Positions 15,914 to 23,434 of a stretch of DNA of 57,322 bases are shown here, in pieces. Position numbers and translations under genes: made by a program. The DNA lies in NCBI GenBank assembly GCA_031549905.1, contig JAVBPC010000042.1:1-57322 (forward strand), given 5' to 3'. Under the pieces are notes generated by a model, which was given only the letters and a program-made list of their open reading frames with translations, made no database searches and had not been told where the DNA came from. The DNA comes from Avichristensenella sp031549905 (lineage in GTDB: Bacteria; Bacillota; Clostridia; Christensenellales; Aristaeellaceae). Position 1 is the stretch's first letter; each line of letters begins with the position of its first letter.

Positions 15914-17731
15914 TTACGCCAGCACTTCCACATCCTGGTGCAGTTCATCTTCGATGTCGCTTTGGATGTTGTAGATGCGCTGATACAATCCGGGCTGTTC
16001 CACCAGCTGCGCGTGCGTGCCCTGCTGAACGATCTTGCCCTGTTCCATCACCAGGATCAGGTCGGCCTCCGCCAGCGTTGTCACGCGGTGCGAAATGATG
16101 AATGTCGTTACGCCCTTGCGCTTCTTCGCCAGCTCCTTGCGGATGGCGGCGTCCGTCTGCGTATCAACCGCCGACAGCGAGTCGTCAAAGATCAGCACGC
16201 TGTTATCCTTCATCAGGGTTCTGGCGATGGCTACGCGCTGCTTCTGTCCGCCGGACAGCGTAACGCCGCGCTCGCCCACAAGGGTGTCGTATCCCTTTTC
16301 GCTCTCCTTGATGAAATCGTCAGCCTGCGCCACGCGCGCGGCCTCAAACACCTCTTCATCGGATGCGTTTTTCCTGGCAATGCGCACGTTGTCGCGGATG
16401 GTCTTGCTGTACAGGAACGGTTCCTGCAGCATCAGGCCAATGCGGTTGCGGAGATAATGCTTTTCGATGGTATTAAGCTCCGCGCCGCCGATGGTGATGC
16501 GCCCGCCGGTTGGCTCATACAGCCGCTGCAGCAGGTGCACCAGCGTGGATTTGCCGCAGCCTGTCGCCCCCAGGATCGCCACGGTTTGCCCTGCCTTCGC
16601 CGTGAAAGAAACATCGTTCAGCACCGGGCGCGCCTCTTCATAGGCGAAACTGACATGATCGAACACGATGTCGCCGGTAAGGTCTGGCGTGGTCGGGTTC
16701 TCGGCGTCCGTCTCCGGCGGCTGGCGCAGGATTTCATCGATGCGCTCCAGGGAAACCAGCGCCTTGCCCGCGTCCGACAGGATGCGGCCCAGCTGGCGCA
16801 CCGGCCATAGAATCATGCCGATGTAGCTGGCGTACACCGTTACCGTGCCTACTGTGATGATCCCCTTCGAGGCATAGATGACGTTGAACAGCAGCATGAT
16901 GCACATCTGCACCATCGTCAGGAAATCGGAAGTGCTCCAGTACACGCACAGCAGCCAGTTGAGTTTCAGGTTTTTATCGCGCAGGAAGGTGGACTTCTCG
17001 TCAAACTTTTCCACCTCGTAGTGCTGGCGGCCAAACGCACGCACCACGCGCACGCCGGTCAGGTTCTCCTGCAACACCGCGCTCATCTTGCCTTCCGCCT
17101 CATCAGAAACGCGGAAGTTCTTGATCACAAGCTTGAAAAAGAGGAACGCGAACAGGAACAGCGGAACGATCACCGCGGTAGAGATAAACGTAAGGCTGAC
17201 ACTTCTGCCAAACAGCACCACCATCGCAATGATAATCATCAACAGCGAACCGATTGCCTCGATCAGCTGGGAAGAGAGAAACCGCCTTGTCGTCTCCACA
17301 TCTGATGTGCAGCGCTGGATCAGGTCACCCGTTTCCGCCTTGACGTGGTAGTTGTACGTCAACTTGGAAAGGTGACTGTACAGCTTTTCCCGCAGCGTCA
17401 GGGCCGATTGCTCCGCCGCCTGCGCGGTGGAACGGCCGCGAACATACAGGAACACGCCGCGGATGAGGCTCAGGCCCATGATCACCAGCGATACGATCCA
17501 TAGGTTCTGCGCAACATACGCCTGTCCGCCGATCGCCTCATACGCGCTTACGATAAACGCCGGGGCCTTCAGCGGCTGCCCACCGATGATCGCATCGGCC
17601 ACCTCCGCCAAAATCAGCGGGGTCAGCAGCTGGATGGAGACGGTGAAGATGGTGCTGATGACGGCGCGGATGAAATACTTTCCATTGTCCGCGATCAAAG
17701 ACATCATCAGCTTGAACCTTCGGGTTTTCAT
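15914..17731 (-). CDS. Heterodimeric multidrug ABC exporter subunit, BmrC-like (degenerate Walker B)
   Basis: 605 residues from the ATG at 17731 (GGAAGGGAAG 9 nt upstream; a GTG at 17740 is too close to that site). Six transmembrane helices (about 20-310), then an ATP-binding domain with Walker A GATGCGKST (about 388), a canonical LSGGQKQR signature and Walker B VLIFDDSLSAVD. There Asp replaces the catalytic Glu. The partner at 14017-15849 has the complementary defect in its signature motif, so the pair forms one canonical and one degenerate ATP site. It is preceded by a 27-codon ORF and attenuator-like hairpins. Confidence 0.88.
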   Translation of the reverse strand: MKTRRFKLMMSLIADNGKYFIRAVISTIFTVSIQLLTPLILAEVADAIIGGQPLKAPAFIVSAYEAIGGQAYVAQNLWIVSLVIMGLSLIRGVFLYVRGRSTAQAAEQSALTLREKLYSHLSKLTYNYHVKAETGDLIQRCTSDVETTRRFLSSQLIEAIGSLLMIIIAMVVLFGRSVSLTFISTAVIVPLFLFAFLFFKLVIKNFRVSDEAEGKMSAVLQENLTGVRVVRAFGRQHYEVEKFDEKSTFLRDKNLKLNWLLCVYWSTSDFLTMVQMCIMLLFNVIYASKGIITVGTVTVYASYIGMILWPVRQLGRILSDAGKALVSLERIDEILRQPPETDAENPTTPDLTGDIVFDHVSFAYEEARPVLNDVSFTAKAGQTVAILGATGCGKSTLVHLLQRLYEPTGGRITIGGAELNTIEKHYLRNRIGLMLQEPFLYSKTIRDNVRIARKNASDEEVFEAARVAQADDFIKESEKGYDTLVGERGVTLSGGQKQRVAIARTLMKDNSVLIFDDSLSAVDTQTDAAIRKELAKKRKGVTTFIISHRVTTLAEADLILVMEQGKIVQQGTHAQLVEQPGLYQRIYNIQSDIEDELHQDVEVLA

Positions 17732-17792
17732 GGGGACCACTTCCCTTCCTTACGAGAATCCTTTGCTTTGTTAGGAATCTAACATTCCTTGG

Positions 17793-17833
17793 CATAAATA
17801 AAGACCACCGGTACACACATAGGTGCGCCGGCG
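17793..17833 (-). terminator. Candidate attenuator terminator before the BmrC-like gene
   Basis: On the minus strand CGCCGG (17833-17828) pairs with CCGGTG (17811-17806, one G-U), followed by GTCTTTATTTATG. It lies between the 27-codon ORF and the ABC gene, where premature termination would shut off the exporter. An alternative CACC/GGTG pairing inside the same stretch is possible. Confidence 0.5.
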
Positions 17834-17835
17834 GC

Positions 17836-17879
17836 CGAAAGAACGGTTCGCTTTTGCGAACTAACGTTCGGAACGGAGG
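17836..17879 (-). promoter_or_regulatory. Strong hairpin overlapping the stop codon of the leader ORF
   Basis: On the minus strand GAACG-tta-GTTCGC-AAAA-GCGAAC-CGTTC forms a two-part stem. The TAG stop of the leader ORF lies in the internal bulge, so a ribosome paused at the end of the ORF would open it. Further downstream GTTAG/CTAAC and AGGAAT/ATTCCT (about 17771-17789) give alternative pairings. This is compatible with ribosome-mediated attenuation. Confidence 0.45.
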
Positions 17880-17944
17880 CGCTGGATATCCCGTGCATCT
17901 GCATTAACGGCCATCCTGAGCTTGATGTTGATGTAAAGTTTCAT
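17861..17944 (-). CDS. 27-codon leader-peptide candidate upstream of the ABC exporter pair
   Basis: ATG at 17944 preceded at 7 nt by AAAGGGGG; 27 residues, basic (MKLYINIKLRM... ending RLRSER), no hydrophobic segment and no match to a known family. It is the first ORF of a transcript from a consensus promoter and is followed by two hairpins and then the BmrC-like gene. In B. subtilis the related bmrCD operon has a small upstream ORF (bmrB) that mediates antibiotic-induced antitermination; this ORF is a positional analogue. Alternatively it is a small functional peptide. Translation is not proven. Confidence 0.55.
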   Translation of the reverse strand: MKLYINIKLRMAVNADARDIQRLRSER

Positions 17945-17987
17945 CTCGGCGCCCCCTTTCTGTTTATTTTTGTTCACGCAAGTAGAG

Positions 17988-18016
17988 AGTATACAGGACG
18001 ATGAATGTTCTGTCAA
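17988..18016 (-). promoter_or_regulatory. Consensus sigma-A promoter of the leader ORF / ABC exporter operon
   Basis: On the minus strand TTGACA (18016-18011), 17 bp, TATACT (17993-17988). The transcript would start near 17981, about 250 nt before the BmrC-like start codon. Confidence 0.85.
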
Positions 18017-18053
18017 CACTTGGGAGAAAAAATGTTTGCACATTTCTTTTTGC

Positions 18054-19913
18054 TTAGAAGTTGACCACCTCATCCCGCGTCTTCTTGATCAGCTCCACCG
18101 TCTTGCTGTGCACTTTGTAAATCTTGTCGCACACGGTAAATACGGACGGACGGTGCGTGGTCAGCACGCAGGTTTTGCACGATCCGGCGTTGAAAATGTT
18201 GTCTAGCACCTCTTTTTCGGTGTAGATATCCAGCGCGCGGGTCGCCTCATCCAGCAACAGAATCGGCGCGCCGCGAAGCAGGGCACGCGCAATCGCAAGC
18301 CGCTGCGCCTGGCCTTCCGAAACGCCCACGCCGCGCTCGCCGATGGGGGTATCCAGCCCATCCGGCAGCTGCTGAATGAATTTCCAGATGCACGCCTGTT
18401 CAAGCGCTTTGATCATCTGCTCTTCTGTCGCCGCCGGGTCGCCCATCTGCATGTTTTCGCGGATGGTGCCGGAGAACATGGTGTTCCCCTGCGGCACATA
18501 CGAGAAGAACTCGCGCGTTTCCACGGACAGGTCCAGCGTTTCCCCGCGCCCGGTGATCAGGTGCGCGTCGCCCGCATCCGGCACCAGCAGCCCCAGCGCA
18601 AGGCGGATCAGCGTCGTCTTGCCCTCACCGGAGGGACCGACAAAGGCAACGGTTTCGCCGGGCTTTACATCGATATTGACATCGTGCAGCACCGGTTCGC
18701 CCTTTTTGTACGCAAACTCAAGGCTTTGAATCTCAAGGCCCATGCCATCGCGCTCGGCCTTTTTCTCGAATTCCAGCACGGCTTCCGGCACCTGCGTGCG
18801 GTCGCGCGGCAGCTCGTAGATGGACATGACGCGCTCGGCGCTGGCGGATATCTCAATCGAGCCCATGATGAAGCTCATGATGTTGTTGACCGGGCCGGAT
18901 ACCATGCTGCTGAGCATGCCAAACGCCGTCAGTGTACCGAAGGTGATGTACCCGTCGATCAGGCGCACACCCAGGAACACCATCACGCCGAGGCTCAGCA
19001 CGCGCCCAAGGATGCCGATGACTGCGCCCGTAACAATGCCGTACTTCTTCTGTTCAACACTCAGCGCATACATTTCTTCGTGCAGCGCGCGATAGCGGCG
19101 GATAAACTCCGGCACCAACATGAAGGATTTGATGACCATGATGTTGGCCATCGACTCATACAGGAAGCTGGCGTTTTTCGCGCCGAGTTCCAACCCCCGC
19201 TTGCTGTAATCCCGCTTTCTTCTGCCCGTAAACCTGATGACAAACAGATACATCGGCACGCCGACAAACGCAATCACCGTCAGCGTCCAGTCCATGTACA
19301 CCAGCACGGAAAACGCCACCACGAACTGTATCGCCTGCACGATCAGACCAGGCACCGTGCTCATCGCGAAGCCGGATACGGTATCCGCATCGCTGGATAC
19401 GCGCTGCACAAGGTCGCCCGCGTGATATTGCGTCAGGGCCATCCAATCGCTTTCCAAAATCGTCGCATACACCTTGCGCTTAATCCCCATCGCCAGGTCC
19501 ATCGAAAGGCGAAGGGTGAAAAATTCCATAAAAAGGCTGTAGCAATAGGCGATGACCTTGTAGATGACATAGCCCAGCACAATCCATACGATGTACGGCG
19601 GCAGCAGGCCGATCAGGTAGCCGATCTTCTCCCAGAAGGGTGTGTAGCGCATTTCCGCTACGCTGTTCTCGATCACGGCAATAATCTGCGTGATCTGCGG
19701 CGTGATATAGTCCACCACCAGCTTGTACACATACGCGTACGCAATGCCCAGCAGCGTAAAGAAGATGCTGAACCCCATCAGCACGCCGATGCGGCCCCTG
19801 TACCCCTTGCTGAATGTGTTCATCCACTTCAGCTGCTGCCAAATTCGTTTCCAGTCAATCTCCTCGACCGTTTCGCGCTGGAAGCCCACGATCCGGTTCA
19901 TCAGTTTCTGCAT
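18054..19913 (-). CDS. ABC exporter, fused membrane and ATP-binding domains
   Basis: 619 residues. A long N-terminal extension (about 1-45) precedes six predicted helices (to about 350). The ATPase domain has Walker A GPSGEGKTT (about 420), signature VSEGQAQR, Walker B LLLDEATRALD and the switch His in LTTHRPS. There is no N-terminal C39 peptidase domain. GGAGGG 9 nt before the ATG. It is last of a tight operon (guaA, HPrK-like, S26-like, this gene; gaps of 3, -4 and 16 bp). The neighbours suggest export of a processed peptide, but no precursor gene is recognised. It does not pair obviously with the BmrCD-like genes downstream. Confidence 0.85.
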   Translation of the reverse strand: MQKLMNRIVGFQRETVEEIDWKRIWQQLKWMNTFSKGYRGRIGVLMGFSIFFTLLGIAYAYVYKLVVDYITPQITQIIAVIENSVAEMRYTPFWEKIGYLIGLLPPYIVWIVLGYVIYKVIAYCYSLFMEFFTLRLSMDLAMGIKRKVYATILESDWMALTQYHAGDLVQRVSSDADTVSGFAMSTVPGLIVQAIQFVVAFSVLVYMDWTLTVIAFVGVPMYLFVIRFTGRRKRDYSKRGLELGAKNASFLYESMANIMVIKSFMLVPEFIRRYRALHEEMYALSVEQKKYGIVTGAVIGILGRVLSLGVMVFLGVRLIDGYITFGTLTAFGMLSSMVSGPVNNIMSFIMGSIEISASAERVMSIYELPRDRTQVPEAVLEFEKKAERDGMGLEIQSLEFAYKKGEPVLHDVNIDVKPGETVAFVGPSGEGKTTLIRLALGLLVPDAGDAHLITGRGETLDLSVETREFFSYVPQGNTMFSGTIRENMQMGDPAATEEQMIKALEQACIWKFIQQLPDGLDTPIGERGVGVSEGQAQRLAIARALLRGAPILLLDEATRALDIYTEKEVLDNIFNAGSCKTCVLTTHRPSVFTVCDKIYKVHSKTVELIKKTRDEVVNF

Positions 19914-19929
19914 CAGGCCATACCCTCCG

Positions 19930-20400
19930 TTATTTTCCTATAATCTTCTTGATGCCGCGCCACAGCGCAAACATCGGTTTACGAAATGGCCTGGTGAGCG
20001 GCCAAGCCCGAACAAACGCCCGGTATTTCTTGCCCTCGATATCAAAGGGCTCACCCGCGCGCTTGAGCATCACAGCGCGGGCCAGCACCGCCTCGCGCCG
20101 GACCTTCTCCGTCCAGCCCTGGGCATCGCCGTTCATGGTGAGGGTATCTCCGTCCACGCGGATCGCGCGGTGCAGCGAATACCCGCTTGGGGAACGCTCG
20201 CTGCGGTAGAACAGAATGTCATACTTTGCGGGCGGCCAATCCGTAAGCGGCGCCAACACCGCCGCGTCGCGCCCGGGCTTCAGTAAGGGCCGCATGCTGT
20301 CCCCGCTGACGCGCAATGTGACCATCTGCCCCTCGGCAATCAGCGCCTCAATCTTCGGGCCGATGTCGGCGGCGGCCCCCCTCTGTACGCTGTCCGTCAT
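19930..20400 (-). CDS. S24/S26-type peptidase-like protein with Ser-His dyad
   Basis: 156 residues, soluble-looking, start ATG 20400 overlapping the upstream TGA (ATGA). The core has GDSMRPLLKPG with the probable nucleophilic Ser, DILFYR, and SLHRAIRVDGDTLTMNGDA. In bacterial signal peptidase I the second catalytic residue is Lys; here His sits at that position as in SipW/Sec11 (ER-type) peptidases. No transmembrane anchor is evident, unlike true signal peptidases. Proteins like this occur with HPr-kinase-like and ABC genes in peptide-maturation loci; proteolysis of an exported peptide is inferred. Confidence 0.65.
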   Translation of the reverse strand: MTDSVQRGAAADIGPKIEALIAEGQMVTLRVSGDSMRPLLKPGRDAAVLAPLTDWPPAKYDILFYRSERSPSGYSLHRAIRVDGDTLTMNGDAQGWTEKVRREAVLARAVMLKRAGEPFDIEGKKYRAFVRAWPLTRPFRKPMFALWRGIKKIIGK

Positions 20401-21248
20401 TTTGAAAGCCACCCGGCCGCGCACCACACCGCGCCCTCATCCGGCAGGCACGCAAGCATGCCCATCGGCACGTTGGTCAGAACGGCTTCCAGCGTGTTCA
20501 TGCCCATCTCAAACAGGTTCGGCTCCCACATCGTCAGCGAGGTCTGCGTCACGAACAGGCCCAGCCCTTCCTCATGCGGGATGTCGCGGATGGTATTGGT
20601 TTTTGCCTGCTGAAGCATGATGATCGCCGCAAGCGGCACGCGGCGCGGGATGAACAGGTCGCTGGAACCCGCATACGGCGAACCGTACGCGTACACGACG
20701 CCGTCTTCCACGCGCAAAATGGCGCGGTCGCCGTTCAAAACGGTCGCGCCCATGTGCTTCTCCCACAGGCCCGCCTGCGTCGATTTGCCCGTTTGCGAAG
20801 GCGCGGAAAACGCGACGCCGCGCCCATCGTATTCGATGAGCGCGCAGTGCAGCATCAGCGCATTGTATGGCAGCAGCGTTTTTTCAAAGGATAGAGCATT
20901 GCCGAAGCCGATGAAATCCAGCCAATCATCCGGAATGTAAACGGTGGCCTCGTTCCAATCGCCAATTTTCTGGTGGAACCACATGACCCGTGGGTCGCCT
21001 TCCTGCATGGCAATGCGCTTCCACATCGCGTCATCCGACAGGAACAGCGTGTTCACCAGGTCGTAGCTGACGGGGGTCATCTCATCCTCCGGCGGCGCGG
21101 GGGAAGCCCCCGCACGGAACGGGCGCACATGATAGGTGATATCAGCGGGCGCGGGCTCCGTGCGGAAAGGCTCAAAGTTGACCATCGGGGGGATGCCCGC
21201 CACCTCTTCAATGGCGACGGTCAACCCGGCGATACGGTAGTAAAGCAT
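20397..21248 (-). CDS. HPr kinase/SerK-like P-loop kinase
   Basis: 283 residues. A P-loop SAPSQTGKST sits around residue 150, followed by GATVLNGDRAI, as in the HprK-related kinases that accompany peptide natural-product (for example lasso-peptide) and PqqD-type loci. It lacks the N-terminal domain and capsid of true HprK/P, so it is unlikely to act on HPr. ATG at 21248 with GGGAG 6-7 nt upstream, starting 3 nt after the guaA stop and overlapping the S26-like gene by 4 bp. It may phosphorylate a peptide or small molecule destined for the adjacent exporter. Confidence 0.7.
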   Translation of the reverse strand: MLYYRIAGLTVAIEEVAGIPPMVNFEPFRTEPAPADITYHVRPFRAGASPAPPEDEMTPVSYDLVNTLFLSDDAMWKRIAMQEGDPRVMWFHQKIGDWNEATVYIPDDWLDFIGFGNALSFEKTLLPYNALMLHCALIEYDGRGVAFSAPSQTGKSTQAGLWEKHMGATVLNGDRAILRVEDGVVYAYGSPYAGSSDLFIPRRVPLAAIIMLQQAKTNTIRDIPHEEGLGLFVTQTSLTMWEPNLFEMGMNTLEAVLTNVPMGMLACLPDEGAVWCAAGWLSK

Positions 21249-21251
21249 TTG

Positions 21252-22505
21252 TTACTCCCATTCAATTGCTGCGGGCGGTTTGCCCGTAATATCCAGCACT
21301 ACGCGGCTGACGTGCGGCACCTCTTGGGTAATCCTGTTTGCGATGATATCAAGCAGGTCATACGGCAGGCGCACCCAGTCAGCGGTCATGAAATCGTTGG
21401 TTTTGACAGCGCGCAGGCAGATCACATGGTCATACTGACGCTTGCCCGCCTTGATACCCACCGACTGCGAACCGGTCAGCACCGTAAAGAACTGGTTGAT
21501 TTCTTTGGTCAGGCCCGCCTTTTCGATCTCATCGCGGAAGACGAAATCAGCCTCGCGCTCAATGGCGACCTTTTCGCGCGTCAGTTCGCCCATCACGCGG
21601 ACGCCAAGGCCCGGGCCGGGAAACGGCTGGCGGCTGACCATGCTGTCCGGCAGGCCCAGCGCCGTGCCGACCTTGCGCACTTCATCCTTGAACAGCATGC
21701 GCACCGGCTCCACCAGTCCCTTGAACTCAATGCGCGCGGGCAAGCCGCCCACGTTGTGGTGGCTCTTGATGACTTCTTCGCCCGGAGTGCCGCCGCTTTC
21801 GATGATATCGGGGTAGATCGTGCCCTGCGCCAGGTAATCCAGGCGGCCTAGCTTTTTCGCTTCCTCAGCAAACACATCGATAAACTCCGCCCCGATGACC
21901 TTGCGCTTTTGCTCCGGATCGGTGACACCGGCTAGCTTGTCCAGGAACCTATCGGACGCGTCCACCGCGACCAGGTTCACATCAAACACCTTTGTGAATA
22001 CGCGGGCCACCTCTTCCGGCTCGCCCTTGCGCATCAGGCCGTGGTTGACGAACACGCAGTCCAGGCGCTTGCCGATCGCCTTGTACACAAGCGCGGCGGT
22101 GACGGCGCTGTCCACGCCGCCGGACAGGCCCAACAGCACGCGACCATCCTCGCCCACCTGGGCGCGGATCTCCGCAATCGCGTGCTCAATAAAACCATCC
22201 ATGCTCCAATCAGCGTTTAGGTGGCAATGGTCAAACAGGAAATCGTGCAGCTTGTCCGCGTCACCCGCCTGCGTTACGGCAAGGCGCGGAACGTTCATCT
22301 CGTATACGGCGGGATCGCACGGGTAGCGCTCAAAAGATTCCCCGGCAAGCACCAAACCCTTGGGCTCCCTGGCGAGGATTGCTTCTAGCGGCGCGTTGCA
22401 GGGCAGCACTTCGCAAAAAACCTGCTGCGTACGGATCAGCCGGGCGACATGGGCGGCCATGGGTCCGCCAAAGTTGAGCACCACGATCGTCTGTGATTTG
22501 GCCAT
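21252..22505 (-). CDS. guaA: GMP synthase lacking a functional glutamine amidotransferase domain
   Basis: Converts XMP to GMP. 417 residues against about 510-525 for normal GuaA. The ATP-pyrophosphatase domain (SGGVDS P-loop near residue 131) and the dimerisation domain (QPFPGPGLG ... KPPAAIEWE) are complete. The N-terminal glutaminase domain is reduced to about 105 residues. After EMNVPRLAV, where homologues read VPVLGICYGMQ, the sequence jumps to the domain end (KLHDFLFDHC). The catalytic Cys and the His/Glu pair are therefore absent. The frame is continuous, with no room for a frameshifted remnant. It should depend on free ammonia or a separate glutaminase subunit. Confidence 0.93.
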   Translation of the reverse strand: MAKSQTIVVLNFGGPMAAHVARLIRTQQVFCEVLPCNAPLEAILAREPKGLVLAGESFERYPCDPAVYEMNVPRLAVTQAGDADKLHDFLFDHCHLNADWSMDGFIEHAIAEIRAQVGEDGRVLLGLSGGVDSAVTAALVYKAIGKRLDCVFVNHGLMRKGEPEEVARVFTKVFDVNLVAVDASDRFLDKLAGVTDPEQKRKVIGAEFIDVFAEEAKKLGRLDYLAQGTIYPDIIESGGTPGEEVIKSHHNVGGLPARIEFKGLVEPVRMLFKDEVRKVGTALGLPDSMVSRQPFPGPGLGVRVMGELTREKVAIEREADFVFRDEIEKAGLTKEINQFFTVLTGSQSVGIKAGKRQYDHVICLRAVKTNDFMTADWVRLPYDLLDIIANRITQEVPHVSRVVLDITGKPPAAIEWE

Positions 22506-22535
22506 ACGGTACCTCCCTTTTGTCGATTGGGGTGG

Positions 22536-22591
22536 TAGGGATTTCTTGCGAAATCCCCTTATGGCGCGATATCTTCGAATTCGCGCCTATC
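22536..22591 (-). repeat. REP-like double-hairpin repeat, copy 1 (guaA leader)
   Basis: On the minus strand hairpin 1 is GGCGCGA...TCGCGCC and hairpin 2 is GGGATTTC-GCAA-GAAATCCC, joined by ATAAG. It lies in the guaA 5' leader. 48 of 54 positions match copy 2 at 34203-34256. Confidence 0.75.
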
Positions 22592-22619
22592 ATGATGCAA
22601 CAAAATATGCATCCATTTT

Positions 22620-22647
22620 ATTATAGCATATCAGGAGGCTATGGCAA
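22620..22647 (-). promoter_or_regulatory. Sigma-A promoter of the guaA operon
   Basis: On the minus strand TTGCCA (22647-22642), 16 bp, TATAAT (22625-22620). The leader of about 107 nt contains repeat copy 1. Confidence 0.75.
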
Positions 22648-22678
22648 GATGTAACATATGGAAATTATTGGAACATCT

Positions 22679-23176
22679 TTAGTGCTTTTGGTGAAAAAGT
22701 TGGTTCCGCAGCCTCTCCACCAGCGGCAGCAGCGGGATGCCCAGCGCGTAGCAGGCGGCCGCCTGCCCCACGCCAATGTACAGCATCGTAGGCGCAAACG
22801 GCGCATCGGCCACCGCAAACAGCATCACGCCGATGACCACGGCGTTCACCAGCACCGGCGGCAGTGCCGCCAGCCACTTATTTCCGCGCAGACGGTATGT
22901 CATCATTGCGGCAATAAGCGTCGCCAGGCTGCCCACGACAGCGTCTATCAGCCCATATGCCCCAAGCAAATTTGATAGAAAGCACCCGATAAACAGCCCC
23001 GGCACAGCTTCCGCAAACAGAATCGGCAGCAGCGTCAGCGCCTCCGACACGCGCAGCTGCACAGGGCCGAAGCTTAGCGGCGCCAGCACCAGCGTCAGCG
23101 CGCAATACAGCGCGGCAATAACGGCGGCGCGGACAAGTCGGTCGGTGCTCCAGAAACTGCGTTTCAAAAAATTCAT
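22679..23176 (-). CDS. queT: QueT-family (queuosine-precursor) ECF transporter S component
   Basis: 165 residues with about five hydrophobic helices. The sequence VRAAVIAALYCALTLVLAPL...GPVQLRVSEALTLLP is typical of QueT proteins, which bind a queuosine precursor for energy-coupling-factor uptake. Start ATG at 23176 behind GGAGG; another in-frame ATG lies 4 codons upstream. It is divergent from the DUF1540 gene. No preQ1 riboswitch could be recognised in the short leader. Confidence 0.82.
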   Translation of the reverse strand: MNFLKRSFWSTDRLVRAAVIAALYCALTLVLAPLSFGPVQLRVSEALTLLPILFAEAVPGLFIGCFLSNLLGAYGLIDAVVGSLATLIAAMMTYRLRGNKWLAALPPVLVNAVVIGVMLFAVADAPFAPTMLYIGVGQAAACYALGIPLLPLVERLRNQLFHQKH

Positions 23177-23251
23177 GATGGCCTCCATGCATAAAAAATG
23201 ACTGTCCGCAAAAGCTATAGCCAATCTCACATAAAAGGAGGTCTAGCTATA

Positions 23252-23434
23252 ATGAATCAACCTATGGATCCGAATCCCAGCATTCAGTGCGGCGTTTGCT
23301 CGTGTTCCTACCATGATAAGAGCAACCATTGCTGCCTGGACAAGGTTCACATCGATCCCCTTCCCGGCGGTTCCACCGGAAAGTCCGAGGACGAGAGCAG
23401 CTGCGGCAGCTACCGGTGCCGCGGCAACTGCTAA
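23252..23434 (+). CDS. DUF1540 Cys-rich small protein
   Basis: 60 residues with eight Cys: CGVCSCSYHDKSNHCC near the N-terminus, then SSCGSYRCRGNC at the end. This spacing is that of DUF1540, a probable metal-binding domain frequent in spore-forming Firmicutes and of unknown function. AAAAGGAGGT (23233-23242) lies 9 nt upstream of the ATG. The stop codon overlaps the next start (TAATG), so the two are coupled. Confidence 0.75.
   Translation: MNQPMDPNPSIQCGVCSCSYHDKSNHCCLDKVHIDPLPGGSTGKSEDESSCGSYRCRGNC

Noticed and set aside
14743..16098. 451-codon plus-strand frame opposite the BmrD-like gene.
   Set aside because: Composition is that of a reverse-complement shadow (His, Arg, Gln rich) and no ribosome site or motif supports it.
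18561..19943. 460-codon plus-strand frame opposite the third ABC exporter.
   Set aside because: Antisense shadow of a gene with intact ABC motifs.
21252..22505. Sequencing frameshift as the cause of the short GuaA.
   Set aside because: The frame is continuous through the junction and there are no extra bases that could encode the missing segment in another frame.
22506..22678. Purine riboswitch upstream of guaA.
   Set aside because: The leader is filled by the REP-like repeat; no purine-riboswitch core (three-way junction with conserved loops) can be read.
23177..23251. preQ1 riboswitch before queT.
   Set aside because: The short leader has no preQ1-I or preQ1-II consensus stem and A-rich tail that I can recognise.
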